Below, one piece after another: positions 8,392 to 18,215 of a stretch of 64,000 nt of DNA. The DNA comes from Rhizobium acidisoli (lineage in GTDB: Bacteria > Pseudomonadota > Alphaproteobacteria > Rhizobiales > Rhizobiaceae). The translations under genes and the position numbers were made by a program. Each line of letters opens with the position of its first letter. Positions within the stretch are counted from its first letter, which is position 1. Where the stretch lies: the NCBI RefSeq assembly GCF_002531755.2, contig NZ_CP034998.1:1550001-1614000 (forward strand). Reading direction: 5' to 3'. The notes below the pieces were generated by a model. The model was given only the letters and a program-made list of their open reading frames with translations, searched no databases and was not told where the DNA came from.

Positions 8392-9894
8392 ATGACCCTT
8401 GTCGACGTCCGCACGCCTGATCCGAAACGCTTCATCCCCGGCGCCACCGGCGACTGGGAAGTCATCGTCGGCATGGAAGTCCATGCCCAGGTGCTGTCCA
8501 ATTCGAAGCTCTTCTCCGGCGCCTCGACGGAATTCGGCAAGCCACAGAATTCCAACGTCTCGCTGGTCGATGCCGCCATGCCCGGCATGCTGCCTGTTAT
8601 CAACGAGGAATGCGTCAGGCAGGCCGTGCGCACCGGTCTCGGCCTCAAGGCCCAGATCAACAAGCGCTCGCTCTTCGACCGCAAGAACTATTTCTATCCC
8701 GACCTGCCGCAGGGCTATCAGATCTCGCAGTTCAAGGATCCGATCGTCGGCGAGGGCAAGATCGTCATTTCGCTCGGGCCGGACCGCCAAGGCCAGTTCG
8801 AGGATATCGAGATCGGCATCGAGCGCCTGCACCTGGAGCAGGATGCCGGCAAGTCGCTGCATGACCAGCATGCGACCATGTCCTATGTCGATCTGAACCG
8901 CTCCGGCGTCGCGCTGATGGAGATCGTCTCCAAGCCCGACATGCGCTCGTCCGACGAAGCCAAGGCCTATATGACCAAGCTGCGTTCGATCGTGCGTTAT
9001 CTCGGCACCTGCGACGGCAACATGGACGAAGGTTCGATGCGCGCCGACGTGAACGTCTCCGTCCGCCGCCCGGGCGAAGGTTTCGGCACGCGCTGCGAGA
9101 TCAAGAACGTCAACTCCATCCGCTTCATCGGCCAGGCGATCGAATATGAAGCCCGCCGCCAGATCGGCATTCTGGAAGATGGCGGCACGATCGAGCAGGA
9201 GACGCGGTTGTTCGACCCGAACAAGGGCGAGACACGTTCGATGCGCTCCAAGGAGGATGCGCACGACTATCGTTATTTCCCCGATCCGGACCTGCTGCCG
9301 CTCGAGTTCGACGATGCCTTCGTCTCAGCACTCGCAGTCGATCTGCCGGAATTGCCTGACGACAAGAAGGAGCGCTTCGTGCGCGAGCTCGGCCTGTCGA
9401 TCTACGACGCGTCGGTGCTCGTTTCCGAAAAGGCGATCGCCGATTATTTCGAAGCCGTGGCCGCGGGCCGTGACGGCAAGACGGCGGCAAACTGGGTGAT
9501 CAACGATCTGCTCGGCGCGCTGAACCGCACCGGCAAGGATATCGAGCAGACGCCGGTTTCGCCGGCCCAGCTCGGCGCCATCATCGATCTGATCAAGGCT
9601 GGCACCATCTCCGGCAAGATCGCCAAGGATCTCTTCGAGATCGTGCTGACCGAGGGCGGTGATCCCGCCGAGATCGTCGAAGCGCGCGGCATGAAGCAGG
9701 TGACCGATACCGGCGCCATCGAGAAGGCCGTGGACGAGATCATCGCCGCCAATCCCGATCAGGTGGAAAAGGTCAAGGCGAAGCCGACCCTGGCCGCATG
9801 GTTCGTCGGCCAGGTGATGAAGGCGACCGGCGGCAAGGCCAATCCGCAGGCCGTCCAGGCGCTCGTCAAGGCAAAGCTCGGCATCGAGGAATAA
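8392..9894 (+). CDS. gatB: Aspartyl/glutamyl-tRNA amidotransferase subunit B
   Basis: 500 residues. GatB signatures include [22 protein letters not shown] near 20-40, [44 protein letters not shown] and [15 protein letters not shown]. The C-terminal part (about 350-500) is the YqeY-like tRNA-binding tail. GatB binds the mischarged tRNA, activates the side-chain carboxylate with ATP and receives ammonia from GatA. The ATG at 8392 gives the family N terminus. An acetyltransferase starts 3 bp after the stop. Confidence 0.97.
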   Translation: MTLVDVRTPDPKRFIPGATGDWEVIVGMEVHAQVLSNSKLFSGASTEFGKPQNSNVSLVDAAMPGMLPVINEECVRQAVRTGLGLKAQINKRSLFDRKNYFYPDLPQGYQISQFKDPIVGEGKIVISLGPDRQGQFEDIEIGIERLHLEQDAGKSLHDQHATMSYVDLNRSGVALMEIVSKPDMRSSDEAKAYMTKLRSIVRYLGTCDGNMDEGSMRADVNVSVRRPGEGFGTRCEIKNVNSIRFIGQAIEYEARRQIGILEDGGTIEQETRLFDPNKGETRSMRSKEDAHDYRYFPDPDLLPLEFDDAFVSALAVDLPELPDDKKERFVRELGLSIYDASVLVSEKAIADYFEAVAAGRDGKTAANWVINDLLGALNRTGKDIEQTPVSPAQLGAIIDLIKAGTISGKIAKDLFEIVLTEGGDPAEIVEARGMKQVTDTGAIEKAVDEIIAANPDQVEKVKAKPTLAAWFVGQVMKATGGKANPQAVQALVKAKLGIEE

Positions 9895-9897
9895 GCG

Positions 9898-10401
9898 GTG
9901 TATTTCGTCCGCACCGCCGGCGAGCGCGACCTGGAGAAGGTCCGCGCCCTGCTGGTGGAAAGTTTTCACGCGACCTATGACGGCCTCCATGGCAGAGCAA
10001 AGGTCGACGAACTGACCGCGCAGCTCTTTTCGCCGGGAGCGCTGAAGGTGCGCCTGGTGCGCAAGGATGCCGAATTCCTCGTTGCCGACGACGGCCGCAA
10101 GATCGGCGGCATGGGTTATGCGGCGATGTCGCAGGAGCTGACGAAGACGGTCATGCTGCATCTCCTCTATGTCGCTCCGGCGGTACAGCGCCAGGGCATC
10201 GGCGGCGATCTCTTCGCCGAGCTCGAAACCTGCTTTCCGGATGCGGAGATCATGCGCCTCGAAGTCGAGCCGCAGAATGCAGCGGCAATCGCCTTCTATC
10301 AGGCGCATGGCTTCACCGAAGTCGGCCGAAACGAAAATAGCGCCCCCGGGCAATCCGGCATTCCGTCGCTGATCCTCGAAAAACCGCTCGAAGGGCATTG
10401 A
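9898..10401 (+). CDS. GNAT family N-acetyltransferase
   Basis: 167 residues from a GTG three bases after the gatB stop, so translation is probably coupled. It opens YFVRTAGERDLEKVRALLVESFHATYDGLHG. The acetyl-CoA loop is LLYVAPAVQRQGIGGDLFAELE near 83-104, and LEVEPQNAAAIAFYQAHGFTEVGR follows at about 121-144. The RimI/PhnO-like pattern does not reveal the substrate. A second, frameshifted acetyltransferase follows after another 3 bp. Confidence 0.87.
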   Translation: MYFVRTAGERDLEKVRALLVESFHATYDGLHGRAKVDELTAQLFSPGALKVRLVRKDAEFLVADDGRKIGGMGYAAMSQELTKTVMLHLLYVAPAVQRQGIGGDLFAELETCFPDAEIMRLEVEPQNAAAIAFYQAHGFTEVGRNENSAPGQSGIPSLILEKPLEGH

Positions 10402-10404
10402 GGC

Positions 10405-10879
10405 GTGGCCGTCGAATTACCCGCCATTCGCATTCGCCAGGCGCTGAGGGGGGATTTGCCCGCCCTCGTGTCGATATTTGCCGCCGACGCCGTCGGCGGT
10501 CATGGCGACACCACCGATCCAGTGGGCCTTTGCCGATTATGTCAGGGCCTTCGCGGCGATCGAGGCTTCGCCCGACCAGGTGCTTTATGTCGCGGAGCGC
10601 GGCGGCGAGGTCGTCGGCACGTTTCAGACAATGGTCACGACCACGCTGACCGGCCGCGGCTCGTCGGCGATGATCATCGAGGCGGTGCAGACGCGGGCCG
10701 ACATGCGCGGGCAGGGTATCGGCGCCGGGATGATCGAGTTCGCCATTGCCGAGGCAAAAGGCCGCGGGATCAAGCGGGTAGCTTTGACCTCGAATGCGAT
10801 CCGCAAGGATGCCCATCGTTTCTATGAAAGACTGGGCTTCAAGCCCTCGCATCTCGGCTTTAAGATGGCTTTGAAATGA
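10405..10879 (+). pseudogene. GNAT acetyltransferase interrupted by a +1 frameshift
   Basis: Begins at the GTG at 10405, three bases after the preceding acetyltransferase. The first frame gives AVELPAIRIRQALRGDLPALVSIF, then AADAVGGHGDTTDP. From there sense continues in the +1 frame as AFADYVRAFAAIEASPDQVLYVAE, the loop EAVQTRADMRGQGIGAGMIEFAI and FYERLGFKPSHLGFKMALK to 10879. Removing one G from the run 10524-10526 restores a single protein of about 157 residues (TDPVAFADYV). Only one base is at fault, so an assembly error is as likely as a true mutation. Confidence 0.78.
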
Positions 10880-10982
10880 CCCTTGGCTGTCGTGGAATCG
10901 CTGGACAATTCGGCTTGGCGACGGCATAAGCGAGAAAACGAATTCTGGTTTGGCCCGCATCTGGTGGGCACAAGGAAAAGAC

Positions 10983-11381
10983 ATGTGGAATCTTCTGGTT
11001 CAGACCTTTACCTGGTGGAACAGTCAGACGATGGGCACGCGTTTTGCGACCTGGCGTTTCGGCAAGCGCGTCGGCGAGGATGAATTCGGCAACGTCTATT
11101 ATGAAGGCGGCATGTCGTCCTACGGTCTGCCGAAGCGCTGGGTGATCTACAAGGGCTATGCCGATGCCTCCGCCATTCCGCCAGGCTGGCATGGCTGGAT
11201 GCATCACCGCACCGATGTTCCGCCCTCCAAGGAAAACTACGTCGCCAAGGAATGGCAGAAGGCGCACCGCCCCAACTTCACCGGTTCTCCGCAGGCCTAC
11301 CGTCCGCCGGGCTCCATCGCCGTTCCGGGCGAACGTCCGCGGGTCACCGGCGATTACGACGCCTGGACGCCGGGCAACTGA
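10983..11381 (+). CDS. NDUFA12-like accessory subunit of NADH:ubiquinone oxidoreductase
   Basis: 132 residues related to mitochondrial NDUFA12 (B17.2). Typical are TRFATWRFGKRVGEDEFGN, YYEGG, LPKRWVIYKGYADASAIPPGWHGWMHH and the tail with YRPPGSIAVPGERPRVTGDYDAWTPGN. In alphaproteobacteria this protein is one of the supernumerary complex I subunits shared with mitochondria and is located at the matrix-side arm. The ATG at 10983 follows AAGGAAAAG-like sequence. The DUF2155 gene lies downstream, a neighbour pair I recall from Rhizobiales. Confidence 0.92.
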   Translation: MWNLLVQTFTWWNSQTMGTRFATWRFGKRVGEDEFGNVYYEGGMSSYGLPKRWVIYKGYADASAIPPGWHGWMHHRTDVPPSKENYVAKEWQKAHRPNFTGSPQAYRPPGSIAVPGERPRVTGDYDAWTPGN

Positions 11382-11496
11382 GACGGCTCGACCGGGGCAA
11401 TCCCAAACCCGGCTTTTGGCCACAATTGACCTTTACCCGCAGGTTGGCCGCGCTTGACCGCGGCCGCGAACGAAGAATGTCTGGAGACGGGTACAC

Positions 11497-11937
11497 ATGA
11501 AGCTCTTCACGCGGAACATGGCGCTGCGTGCCGCCGGGTCGCTGCTGGGGCTCTCGGCCCTGCTTCCGCCGGTTGCGGCACATGCCGCACGCATCGAAAA
11601 TCCGGTGGCCGTCTTCTCCGGCCTCGACAAGATCACCGGCCGCATCACCACCTTCGACGTTTACGTCAACGAGACCGTCCAGTTCGGCGCGTTGCAGGTG
11701 ACACCGAAAGCCTGTTATTCGCGTGATCAGGCCGAAGCGCAGAAGATCGACGGTTTCGTCGAGGTCGACGAGATCACCCTCGACCGCAAGATCCGCCGCA
11801 TCTTCACCGGCTGGATGTTCGCCGCCAGCCCAGGCCTCAACGCCGTCGAGCACCCGATCTACGACGTCTGGCTGAAGGACTGCAAGGCAAACTCGGACGT
11901 CCCGGCGCCTGACAACGCCAAGGCGACGGCGCGCTAA
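11497..11937 (+). CDS. DUF2155 exported protein
   Basis: 146 residues with a signal peptide at 1-30 ending in VAAHAA. The mature part matches the DUF2155 pattern: FSGLDKITGRITTFDVYVNETVQFGALQVTPKACYSRD, then a pair of cysteines (CY... and KDCK) that could form a disulfide in the periplasm. The family is common in Rhizobiales and its role is unknown. It follows the NDUFA12-like gene on the same strand after 115 bp. Confidence 0.85.
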   Translation: MKLFTRNMALRAAGSLLGLSALLPPVAAHAARIENPVAVFSGLDKITGRITTFDVYVNETVQFGALQVTPKACYSRDQAEAQKIDGFVEVDEITLDRKIRRIFTGWMFAASPGLNAVEHPIYDVWLKDCKANSDVPAPDNAKATAR

Positions 11938-11974
11938 CGCGTGTCGCCGGCGGTGATCTTAGCCCTAGCGGCGC

Positions 11975-12904
11975 CTATGCGGTGGGTGTCTTGTCCCTGT
12001 TGAAAAGACCCTTGGCGAAGCGGAGCACGGCGCCGGCAACGACGACGACAAGGATGCCGGCCTTTTTGAAGACGGCGAGGGCAATGGCCAGCAATCCCAC
12101 TTTCGCGGCAATCTTGGCGCCGGCACCCGCAGCGATCATTCCCGCCATTCCATAGGCTGCGATCTTGTCGCCTTCAACATAGTCGGTATAGGCCTTTCCC
12201 TTGTCGAACTGCACGAGCTTGGTGACTGTGGGAATGACGCCCTCGATCTCCTTCAATTGATCGAGGCCGGCGATGAAGTTGAATTGGAATACGCCCTCGC
12301 GGCCGAGCACGCGCACGGAATAGTTCAGCGTGTGCTGCGGCTTCGTGTCATCGCCGAACATGAGATCACGCGCCCAGTGCATCGCATGTGCCGATGTGTC
12401 GTAATGCGGTGCGGAAGCCCAGCCGACCAGGGTGATCTTCGGAAACCCCTGCTTTTCGCGCTCGACGTTGTTTTCCCGGATGGAATCTTTGATGTTTTGC
12501 AGCAATTCGTCGTAATTCGTCGTGGCTGCGTCGGCGTCCGACACATAGCCGTCGGCGCTGTATTCCACGGTGGAACCCCAGGCCTCGATATCGGTCGGTG
12601 CGTATTTTGCCGGGAAGATCATCCCCATCGTTCCCTCGGCAGCCGTCCGACGATTTCCCCAGATATCGACGAGTACCGTCATCGCGTCGGCAGGGCTCAA
12701 ATAATAGAAGTCGGCGGGTACGTTCAAAGTTGCCTTCGCGTCAGGCAGCTTGATCACCCCCTGCTGAAAATCGAGCTTCTCCAGCAATGGCTTTTCTGCG
12801 TCGGTAAAATCGGTCCTGTTCGGAAACAGGTCGCGGTAAGGACGTGCACCGGCTTGACTTGTAAATAAGGTGAAAAGGATCGCGGCCGCAAAATATCGTT
12901 TCAA
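11975..12904 (-). CDS. DUF2167 membrane protein
   Basis: 309 residues from a TTG with GGGGGATAG upstream. There is a signal peptide at 1-20 (ending SQAGA). A large periplasmic DUF2167 domain has features GVIKLPDAKATLNVPADFYYLSPADA, DIWGNRR and GMIFP, then VGWASAPHYDTSAHAMHWARDL. The tail, about 250-300, contains two hydrophobic stretches (GMAGMIAAGAGAKIAAKVGL and AGILVVVVAGAVLRF) followed by a basic end, so it is anchored at its C terminus. The function is unknown. Confidence 0.85.
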   Translation of the reverse strand: MKRYFAAAILFTLFTSQAGARPYRDLFPNRTDFTDAEKPLLEKLDFQQGVIKLPDAKATLNVPADFYYLSPADAMTVLVDIWGNRRTAAEGTMGMIFPAKYAPTDIEAWGSTVEYSADGYVSDADAATTNYDELLQNIKDSIRENNVEREKQGFPKITLVGWASAPHYDTSAHAMHWARDLMFGDDTKPQHTLNYSVRVLGREGVFQFNFIAGLDQLKEIEGVIPTVTKLVQFDKGKAYTDYVEGDKIAAYGMAGMIAAGAGAKIAAKVGLLAIALAVFKKAGILVVVVAGAVLRFAKGLFNRDKTPTA

Positions 12905-12978
12905 AATTCTATCCCCCGTTGCGTTCGCGACCTAACCAAATTAGGTCGAAAATCAACGTCTGGATGAAAAGATGCCTC

Positions 12979-13593
12979 TTAAAACTTAAGGTGCGGCGAT
13001 TGCATCGCCGCGGCCAGCATGACGGCATAATCGGCCTTCGCAACATCGATCGCGCCGAACGTCTTCAGGTGTTCGGTGGTGAACTGTGTGTCGAGCAGCG
13101 TGAAGCCTCTTTCCCGCAGTCGCTCGACCAGGTGCACGAGGCAAATCTTCGAGGCGTCCGTCCGGCGCGAAAACATGCTTTCGCCGAAGAAGGCCGAGCC
13201 GAGTGAGACGCCATAGAGACCGCCGACAAGTTTGTCACCGTCCCAGGCTTCGACGGTATGAGCATGGCCCATGTCGAACAGCGTCGCGTAAAGGGACCTG
13301 ATCGTCTTGTTGATCCAGGTGCTCGGGCGACCGGATGTCTCCTCGGCGCAGGCAGCGATCACGGAATCGAAAGCGTGATCGAAACGGATCTCGAAGGGTT
13401 TCCTGCGCACCGTCTTGGCAAGGCTCTTCGACAGGTGGAAATGGTCGAGCGGCAGCACGCCACGCAGTTCCGGTTCGACCCAGAAAATCTCCGGGTCGTC
13501 GGCGGATTCAGCCATCGGGAAGAGGCCGATGGAATAGGCGCGCAGGAGAATTTCAGGGGTAATGCCTGGTGACTTCCTGCGCGATCCTGCCAT
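12979..13593 (-). CDS. aat: Leucyl/phenylalanyl-tRNA--protein transferase
   Basis: 204 residues. [94 protein letters not shown] and the [16 protein letters not shown] end are diagnostic. It adds Leu or Phe to proteins with N-terminal Arg or Lys, creating N-degrons that ClpS hands to ClpAP; clpS and clpA are 36 kb away in this window. The ATG at 13593 gives the normal rhizobial start. It lies 7 bp downstream of accC in the same direction and may be part of that operon. Confidence 0.95.
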   Translation of the reverse strand: MAGSRRKSPGITPEILLRAYSIGLFPMAESADDPEIFWVEPELRGVLPLDHFHLSKSLAKTVRRKPFEIRFDHAFDSVIAACAEETSGRPSTWINKTIRSLYATLFDMGHAHTVEAWDGDKLVGGLYGVSLGSAFFGESMFSRRTDASKICLVHLVERLRERGFTLLDTQFTTEHLKTFGAIDVAKADYAVMLAAAMQSPHLKF

Positions 13594-13600
13594 TCCTGCC

Positions 13601-14950
13601 CTATGCCGCCGGTTCGTTGGCGAGGTAGTGTTCCAGCCAGTGGATGTCGTAATCGCCGTTGGCGATATCCTGGTTGGAGACGAGATCCTGGAAAAGCGGC
13701 AGCGTCGTATTGATGCCGTCGACGACAAATTCATCGAGCGCCCGGCGCAGGCGCATCATGCATTCGACGCGGGTGCGGCCGTGCACGATCAGCTTGCCGA
13801 TGAGGCTGTCGTAATAGGGCGGGATCTTGTAGCCCTGATAGGCGCCGGAATCGATGCGCACGCCGAGACCGCCCGGTGCGTGGAAATGGGTGATGGTGCC
13901 GGGCGAGGGCACGAAAGTGCGCGGGTGCTCGGCATTGATGCGGCATTCGATGGCATGACCGGAAAAATGCACTTCATCCTGCGTCACCGAGAGACCGCCG
14001 CCGGAGGCGACGCGGATCTGCTCGTGCACCAGGTCGATGCCGGTGATCGCTTCCGTGATCGGATGCTCCACCTGCAGGCGGGTGTTCATTTCGATGAAAT
14101 AGAACTCGCCGTTCTCGTAGAGGAATTCGATCGTGCCGGCGCCGCGATATTTCAGCTTCTTCATGGCGTCGGCGCAGACCTGGCCGATCTTCATGCGCTG
14201 CTCGACGTTGAGTGCCGGCGAATTCGCCTCTTCCCAGACCTTCTGATGGCGGCGCTGCAGCGAGCAGTCGCGCTCGCCGAGATGAATGGCGTTGCCTTCG
14301 CCGTCGCCGAATACCTGGATTTCGATGTGGCGCGGCTTGCCGAGATATTTTTCCATATAAACGGCATCGTTGCCGAAGGCGGCTGCCGCTTCGGTGCGCG
14401 CCGTCGACCAGGCCTCGATCAGGTCGGCCTCGCTCTTGGCAACCTTCATGCCACGTCCGCCACCGCCGGCCGTTGCCTTGATCAGCACCGGATAGCCGAT
14501 TTCGGCGGCCGTCTTCAGCGCGTCCTCTTCGGTCTTTACTTCGCCGTCCGAGCCCGGAACGACGGGAATGCCGAGCTCCAGCGCCGTCGTCTTGGCGGTG
14601 ATCTTGTCCCCCATGATGCGGATATGGTCCGCCGTCGGCCCGATGAAGGTGATGCCGTGGGCCTCGAGAATATCGGCGAACTTGGCATTCTCCGACAGAA
14701 AGCCGTAGCCCGGATGCACCGCATCGGCGCCGGTGATCTCGCAGGCGGCGACGATCTGGTGGATATTGAGATAGCTCTCGCGCGAGGAGGGCGGACCGAT
14801 GCAGACGCTTTCGTCGGCAAGGCGCACATGCATGGCATCGGCGTCGGCGGTGGAATGAACCACGACGCAGGCGATGCCGAGCTCCTTGCAGGCCCGGAGC
14901 ACGCGAAGGGCGATTTCCCCGCGATTGGCGATGAGAATTTTCGAAATCAT
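13601..14950 (-). CDS. accC: Biotin carboxylase subunit of acetyl-CoA carboxylase
   Basis: 449 residues. [26 protein letters not shown] at the start, the glycine-rich ATP-grasp loop GGGGRGMK near 165-172, [33 protein letters not shown] and the C-terminal lid domain are all present. It carboxylates biotin on AccB with ATP and bicarbonate, the first step of fatty-acid synthesis. The ATG at 14950 gives the standard start. It lies 10 bp after accB and just before aat. Confidence 0.97.
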   Translation of the reverse strand: MISKILIANRGEIALRVLRACKELGIACVVVHSTADADAMHVRLADESVCIGPPSSRESYLNIHQIVAACEITGADAVHPGYGFLSENAKFADILEAHGITFIGPTADHIRIMGDKITAKTTALELGIPVVPGSDGEVKTEEDALKTAAEIGYPVLIKATAGGGGRGMKVAKSEADLIEAWSTARTEAAAAFGNDAVYMEKYLGKPRHIEIQVFGDGEGNAIHLGERDCSLQRRHQKVWEEANSPALNVEQRMKIGQVCADAMKKLKYRGAGTIEFLYENGEFYFIEMNTRLQVEHPITEAITGIDLVHEQIRVASGGGLSVTQDEVHFSGHAIECRINAEHPRTFVPSPGTITHFHAPGGLGVRIDSGAYQGYKIPPYYDSLIGKLIVHGRTRVECMMRLRRALDEFVVDGINTTLPLFQDLVSNQDIANGDYDIHWLEHYLANEPAA

Positions 14951-14960
14951 GGGCATCGGC

Positions 14961-15434
14961 CTATTCGATGACGACGAGGGCTTGGCCGTATTCGACGGGA
15001 TGTCCGTCATCGACGAGGATCTCGGTCACCTTGCCCGACTTCGGCGAAGGGATCTGGTTCATCGTCTTCATCGCTTCGATGATGATCAGCGTCTGGCCTT
15101 CCTTGACGGTCGCGCCGACTTCGATGAAGGCACGCGCACCGGGAGCCGGCGCCATATAGACCGTACCGACCATCGGTGCACTGACGACATTGGCGGGGTT
15201 GCGGGCGGGAGCTGCGGCCGGTGCAGCGCCTGCTGCTGCCGGAGCGGCGGCTGCGGGTGCGGCATAGGCGGGTGCTGCGATCGGCGCCTGGACATATTGC
15301 GGGGTGCCGGCGCGCGAAACGCGGATGCGCAGATCGTCCTGCTCGACCTCGATTTCGGTCAGATCGGTCTCGTTGAGGATATTGGCGAGATCGCGGATCA
15401 GTGCCTGATCGATACCCGATTTCTTTTCAACCAT
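14961..15434 (-). CDS. accB: Biotin carboxyl carrier protein of acetyl-CoA carboxylase
   Basis: 157 residues. An N-terminal region is followed by an Ala/Pro-rich linker (about 50-80) and the biotinyl domain with the EAMKTMNQI motif, in which Lys123 receives biotin. It carries the carboxyl group from AccC to the transferase. It is the middle gene of aroQ-accB-accC, with 20 bp between aroQ and accB. Operon order is the usual rhizobial one. Confidence 0.96.
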   Translation of the reverse strand: MVEKKSGIDQALIRDLANILNETDLTEIEVEQDDLRIRVSRAGTPQYVQAPIAAPAYAAPAAAAPAAAGAAPAAAPARNPANVVSAPMVGTVYMAPAPGARAFIEVGATVKEGQTLIIIEAMKTMNQIPSPKSGKVTEILVDDGHPVEYGQALVVIE

Positions 15435-15454
15435 GGTGTTGCCCTGTCTTCTTC

Positions 15455-15892
15455 TTATGCCGTGATGTTCTTCAGCGCCTGGAGCGCCAGGATGTAGCTA
15501 TGAGGCCCAAAACCGCAGATTACGCCCTTGCATGCCGGCGCGATCATCGATTTGTGGCGGAATTCTTCCCGTGCATGGACGTTGGATATGTGGAGCTCGA
15601 TGACGGGAATGGAAATAGCGCGGATCGCATCGTGCAGCGCCACCGATGTATGCGTATAGGCGCCCGCATTGATGGCGACGCCGGCGGCTTTCTCGTCGGC
15701 CTCATGAAACCAGTCGACGAGCGTACCTTCGTGGTTGCTCTGGCGGAAGTCGATGTCGAAGCCCAGTTCGCGGCCGGCGGCTTTGCAGTCCGCTTCGATG
15801 TCCTTCAGCGTCTTGCCGCCGTAAATGCCGGGCTCGCGTTTGCCCAGCATGTTCAGGTTAGGGCCGTTCAGGACAAAAATCGTTTGCGTCAT
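15455..15892 (-). CDS. aroQ: 3-dehydroquinate dehydratase, type II
   Basis: 145 residues. FVLNGPNLNMLGKREPGIYGG carries the active-site Tyr (about 24). FRQSNHEGTLVDWFHEA, INAGAYTHTSVALHDAI, PVIELHISNVHAREEFRHKS and GVICGFGPHSYILAL complete the family pattern. It dehydrates 3-dehydroquinate to 3-dehydroshikimate in aromatic amino-acid synthesis. It is the first gene of the aroQ-accB-accC run. Confidence 0.96.
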   Translation of the reverse strand: MTQTIFVLNGPNLNMLGKREPGIYGGKTLKDIEADCKAAGRELGFDIDFRQSNHEGTLVDWFHEADEKAAGVAINAGAYTHTSVALHDAIRAISIPVIELHISNVHAREEFRHKSMIAPACKGVICGFGPHSYILALQALKNITA

Positions 15893-16052
15893 CGAATGTT
15901 CCGTAAAATGTACGACGGCAACCTATAGACTCCGCGAAGGCTGAATGAAAGCCCTTACGGATTGCCGACAGGAATCACGCCACATTTGTCCACATGGTTG
16001 AAACGCTTCGATTTTGGCGATTTGATGGGCAGCCGTCCGGCGGCCGACGTGC

Positions 16053-16811
16053 TCAGCAGGCAGTCTTGCCGCAGCTGCGCATATTCTTGACCTTGGCTTC
16101 GAGATCGTCGAACCCAACGGCGCCCGGCACCAGTTCGGTGCCGATCACATAGGAGGGCGTGCCGCTGATGCCGAGACTGGAGGCGAGCTGGTAGGTCGCC
16201 TGGACGATGCCGTCATTCGGGTTCTTTGCCATCTCGGCGCGGATCTTGTCCTCGCTGACGCCGAGCGAGGCGGCAACCGCGACCGCCGTTTCGTCGGAAG
16301 CGCGGCCTTCGCTGCCGAGCAGGGCGACATGGAAATCGGCATATTTTTCCGGCGCCAGCTTGCGGAAGGCGTCGGCCACCTTGTGGGCGGCGACCGAATC
16401 CGGGCCGAGGATCGGAAACTCCTTGAGCACGAAGCGGACGTTCTTGTCCTTCTTCAGCATCGCCTGCATGTCGGGAAGCGCGTGACGGCAGTAGCTGCAA
16501 TTATAATCGAAGAACTCGACGACGGTGACATCGCCCTTGGGATTGCCGAGCGTGACGTCGTTCTTCGAATCGAAGATGTCGGTGGTGTTCTCTTCGATCG
16601 CCATATTGGCCTTCACCAGCCGCTGGGCTTCCTGCTTCTTTTGCAGCGCATCCTGGACATCGAGCATGATCTCGGGATTTTCGATCAGATATTGCTTGAT
16701 GAATTCACCGAACTCCTTCTTCTGCTGGTCGTCGAGCGCTGCCGCCGGAAAGGGAAGGGCGATCGATGCGGCAAGCGCCAGTGCGGTGAAGGTTTTCGGA
16801 AGAAAGGCCAT
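16053..16811 (-). CDS. DsbA-family periplasmic thiol-disulfide protein
   Basis: 252 residues. A signal peptide (1-25, ending AAALD) precedes a charged N-terminal helical region (28-75) like the ScsC/Com1 oligomerisation segment, then a thioredoxin fold with the CSYC active site at Cys105-Cys108 and the cis-Pro loop GTPSYVIG near 218-225. Two further Cys near the end (MRSCGKTAC) are unusual and could form a second redox pair. It is probably a disulfide isomerase or oxidase of the periplasm. It is transcribed towards aroQ with a 160-bp gap. Confidence 0.88.
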   Translation of the reverse strand: MAFLPKTFTALALAASIALPFPAAALDDQQKKEFGEFIKQYLIENPEIMLDVQDALQKKQEAQRLVKANMAIEENTTDIFDSKNDVTLGNPKGDVTVVEFFDYNCSYCRHALPDMQAMLKKDKNVRFVLKEFPILGPDSVAAHKVADAFRKLAPEKYADFHVALLGSEGRASDETAVAVAASLGVSEDKIRAEMAKNPNDGIVQATYQLASSLGISGTPSYVIGTELVPGAVGFDDLEAKVKNMRSCGKTAC

Positions 16812-17021
16812 GATATCCTCGTCAACGGCGATGGGGTCGTCTCCTGAGCGAGAAGACCGTCGCCGGGTTAATGGACTTGAATGCGTCGCGTCAAGGTACG
16901 GCGCGTTGCGTTCCGCTCAAACAGGAATTTTCACCCCCGCGCGGCCCTCGCGGGATTGTGATGAGCCGATTAATGCGGCAATTGTCGGGCCATCATTGCA
17001 GAAGCCGAGCGAGAAGCGATC

Positions 17022-18179
17022 TTGTTTTCCATATCGAAACGCAGCGAAGTCGAGCCTTTTCATGCCATGGACGTGCTGGCGGAGGCGACCAAACGGCGCG
17101 CAGCCGGCCATCCGGTGATTTCGATGGCGGTCGGCCAGCCCTCGCATCCGGCCCCCCAGGCAGCCCTCGAAGCAGCGCGCACTGCCCTTGCCGAAGGCCG
17201 GATCGGTTATACCGATGCACTTGGGACGGCACGGCTGAAATCCACGCTTGCCCAGCATTACAAAGATCGCCACGGGCTGGAAATCGATCCCACGCGGATC
17301 GCCATCACCACCGGTTCCTCGGCGGGCTTCAATCTCGCCTTCCTGTCGCTCTTCGATGCCGGCGATGCGGTGGCGATCGCAAGACCCGGTTATCCAGCCT
17401 ATCGCAATATCCTCGGCGCGCTGGGCCTGAACGTTCTCGAAGTGCCGGTAACCGCCGAGACCCACTTCACGCTGACCCCCGAGAGCCTCGAGGCAGTGCA
17501 GAAGCAAAGCGGCGTGAGGCTGAAGGGCGTGCTGCTGGCAAGCCCCGCCAACCCGACCGGCACGGTGACCGGCCGCGATGGGCTGAAGGCGCTTGCGGAT
17601 TACTGCGCGGCCCATTCCATCGCCTTCATCTCCGACGAAATCTACCACGGGCTGACCTTCGCTGGCGAAGAGGCGAGCGCGCTGGAGCTGACCGGCGAGG
17701 CGATCGTCATCAACTCCTTCTCCAAATATTATTGCATGACCGGCTGGCGAATCGGCTGGATGGTGCTGCCGGAACGCCTGGTGCGGCCGATCGAGCGGGT
17801 GGCGCAGAGCCTCTATATCTCCCCGCCCGAACTCTCGCAGATCGCCGCGGTGGCCGCGCTCGGCGCCGGCGCCGAACTCGACCGCTACAAGGCAAGCTAT
17901 GCCGCCAACCGCGACTTGCTGATGAAGCGCCTGCCGCAGATCGGCCTGTCGATCGCCTCGCCGATGGACGGCGCCTTCTACGCCTATCTCGACGTCACCC
18001 GCTTCACCAATGACAGCATGGGTTTTGCCAAGCGCATGCTCGCGGAAATCGACGTCGCCGCAACACCCGGTCTCGACTTCGATCCGCTGGAGGGACATCG
18101 AACCTTGCGTCTGTCTTATGCGGGCTCGCAAGCCGAGATCGCCGAGGCGGTGGAGCGAATCGCAGCCTGGTTGAAGTAG
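17022..18179 (+). CDS. PLP-dependent class I/II aminotransferase
   Basis: 385 residues, fold type I. It starts with SKRSEVEPFHAMDVLAEATKRRAAG, then SMAVGQPSHPAPQ, GYTDALGTARLKSTLA, SPANPTGTV, FISDEIYHGLTF and the PLP-lysine segment SFSKYYCMTGWRIGWMV. The pyridoxal-binding Asp and Tyr are in DEIYHG. The start is a TTG at 17022 with GAGCGAGAAG upstream. It resembles the branch annotated as aspartate or alanine aminotransferase; the true substrate cannot be read from sequence. It is not the same as the alaC-like gene at 22.4 kb. Confidence 0.88.
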   Translation: MFSISKRSEVEPFHAMDVLAEATKRRAAGHPVISMAVGQPSHPAPQAALEAARTALAEGRIGYTDALGTARLKSTLAQHYKDRHGLEIDPTRIAITTGSSAGFNLAFLSLFDAGDAVAIARPGYPAYRNILGALGLNVLEVPVTAETHFTLTPESLEAVQKQSGVRLKGVLLASPANPTGTVTGRDGLKALADYCAAHSIAFISDEIYHGLTFAGEEASALELTGEAIVINSFSKYYCMTGWRIGWMVLPERLVRPIERVAQSLYISPPELSQIAAVAALGAGAELDRYKASYAANRDLLMKRLPQIGLSIASPMDGAFYAYLDVTRFTNDSMGFAKRMLAEIDVAATPGLDFDPLEGHRTLRLSYAGSQAEIAEAVERIAAWLK

Positions 18180-18215
18180 CGCAGGCAGGCCAGCGGCTGC
18201 CTGCTCTCCTATCGC

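Noticed and set aside
8165..8395. A 76-codon plus-strand frame before gatB
   Set aside because: No ribosome site, no domain, and it ends inside the gatB start region. The composition is random.
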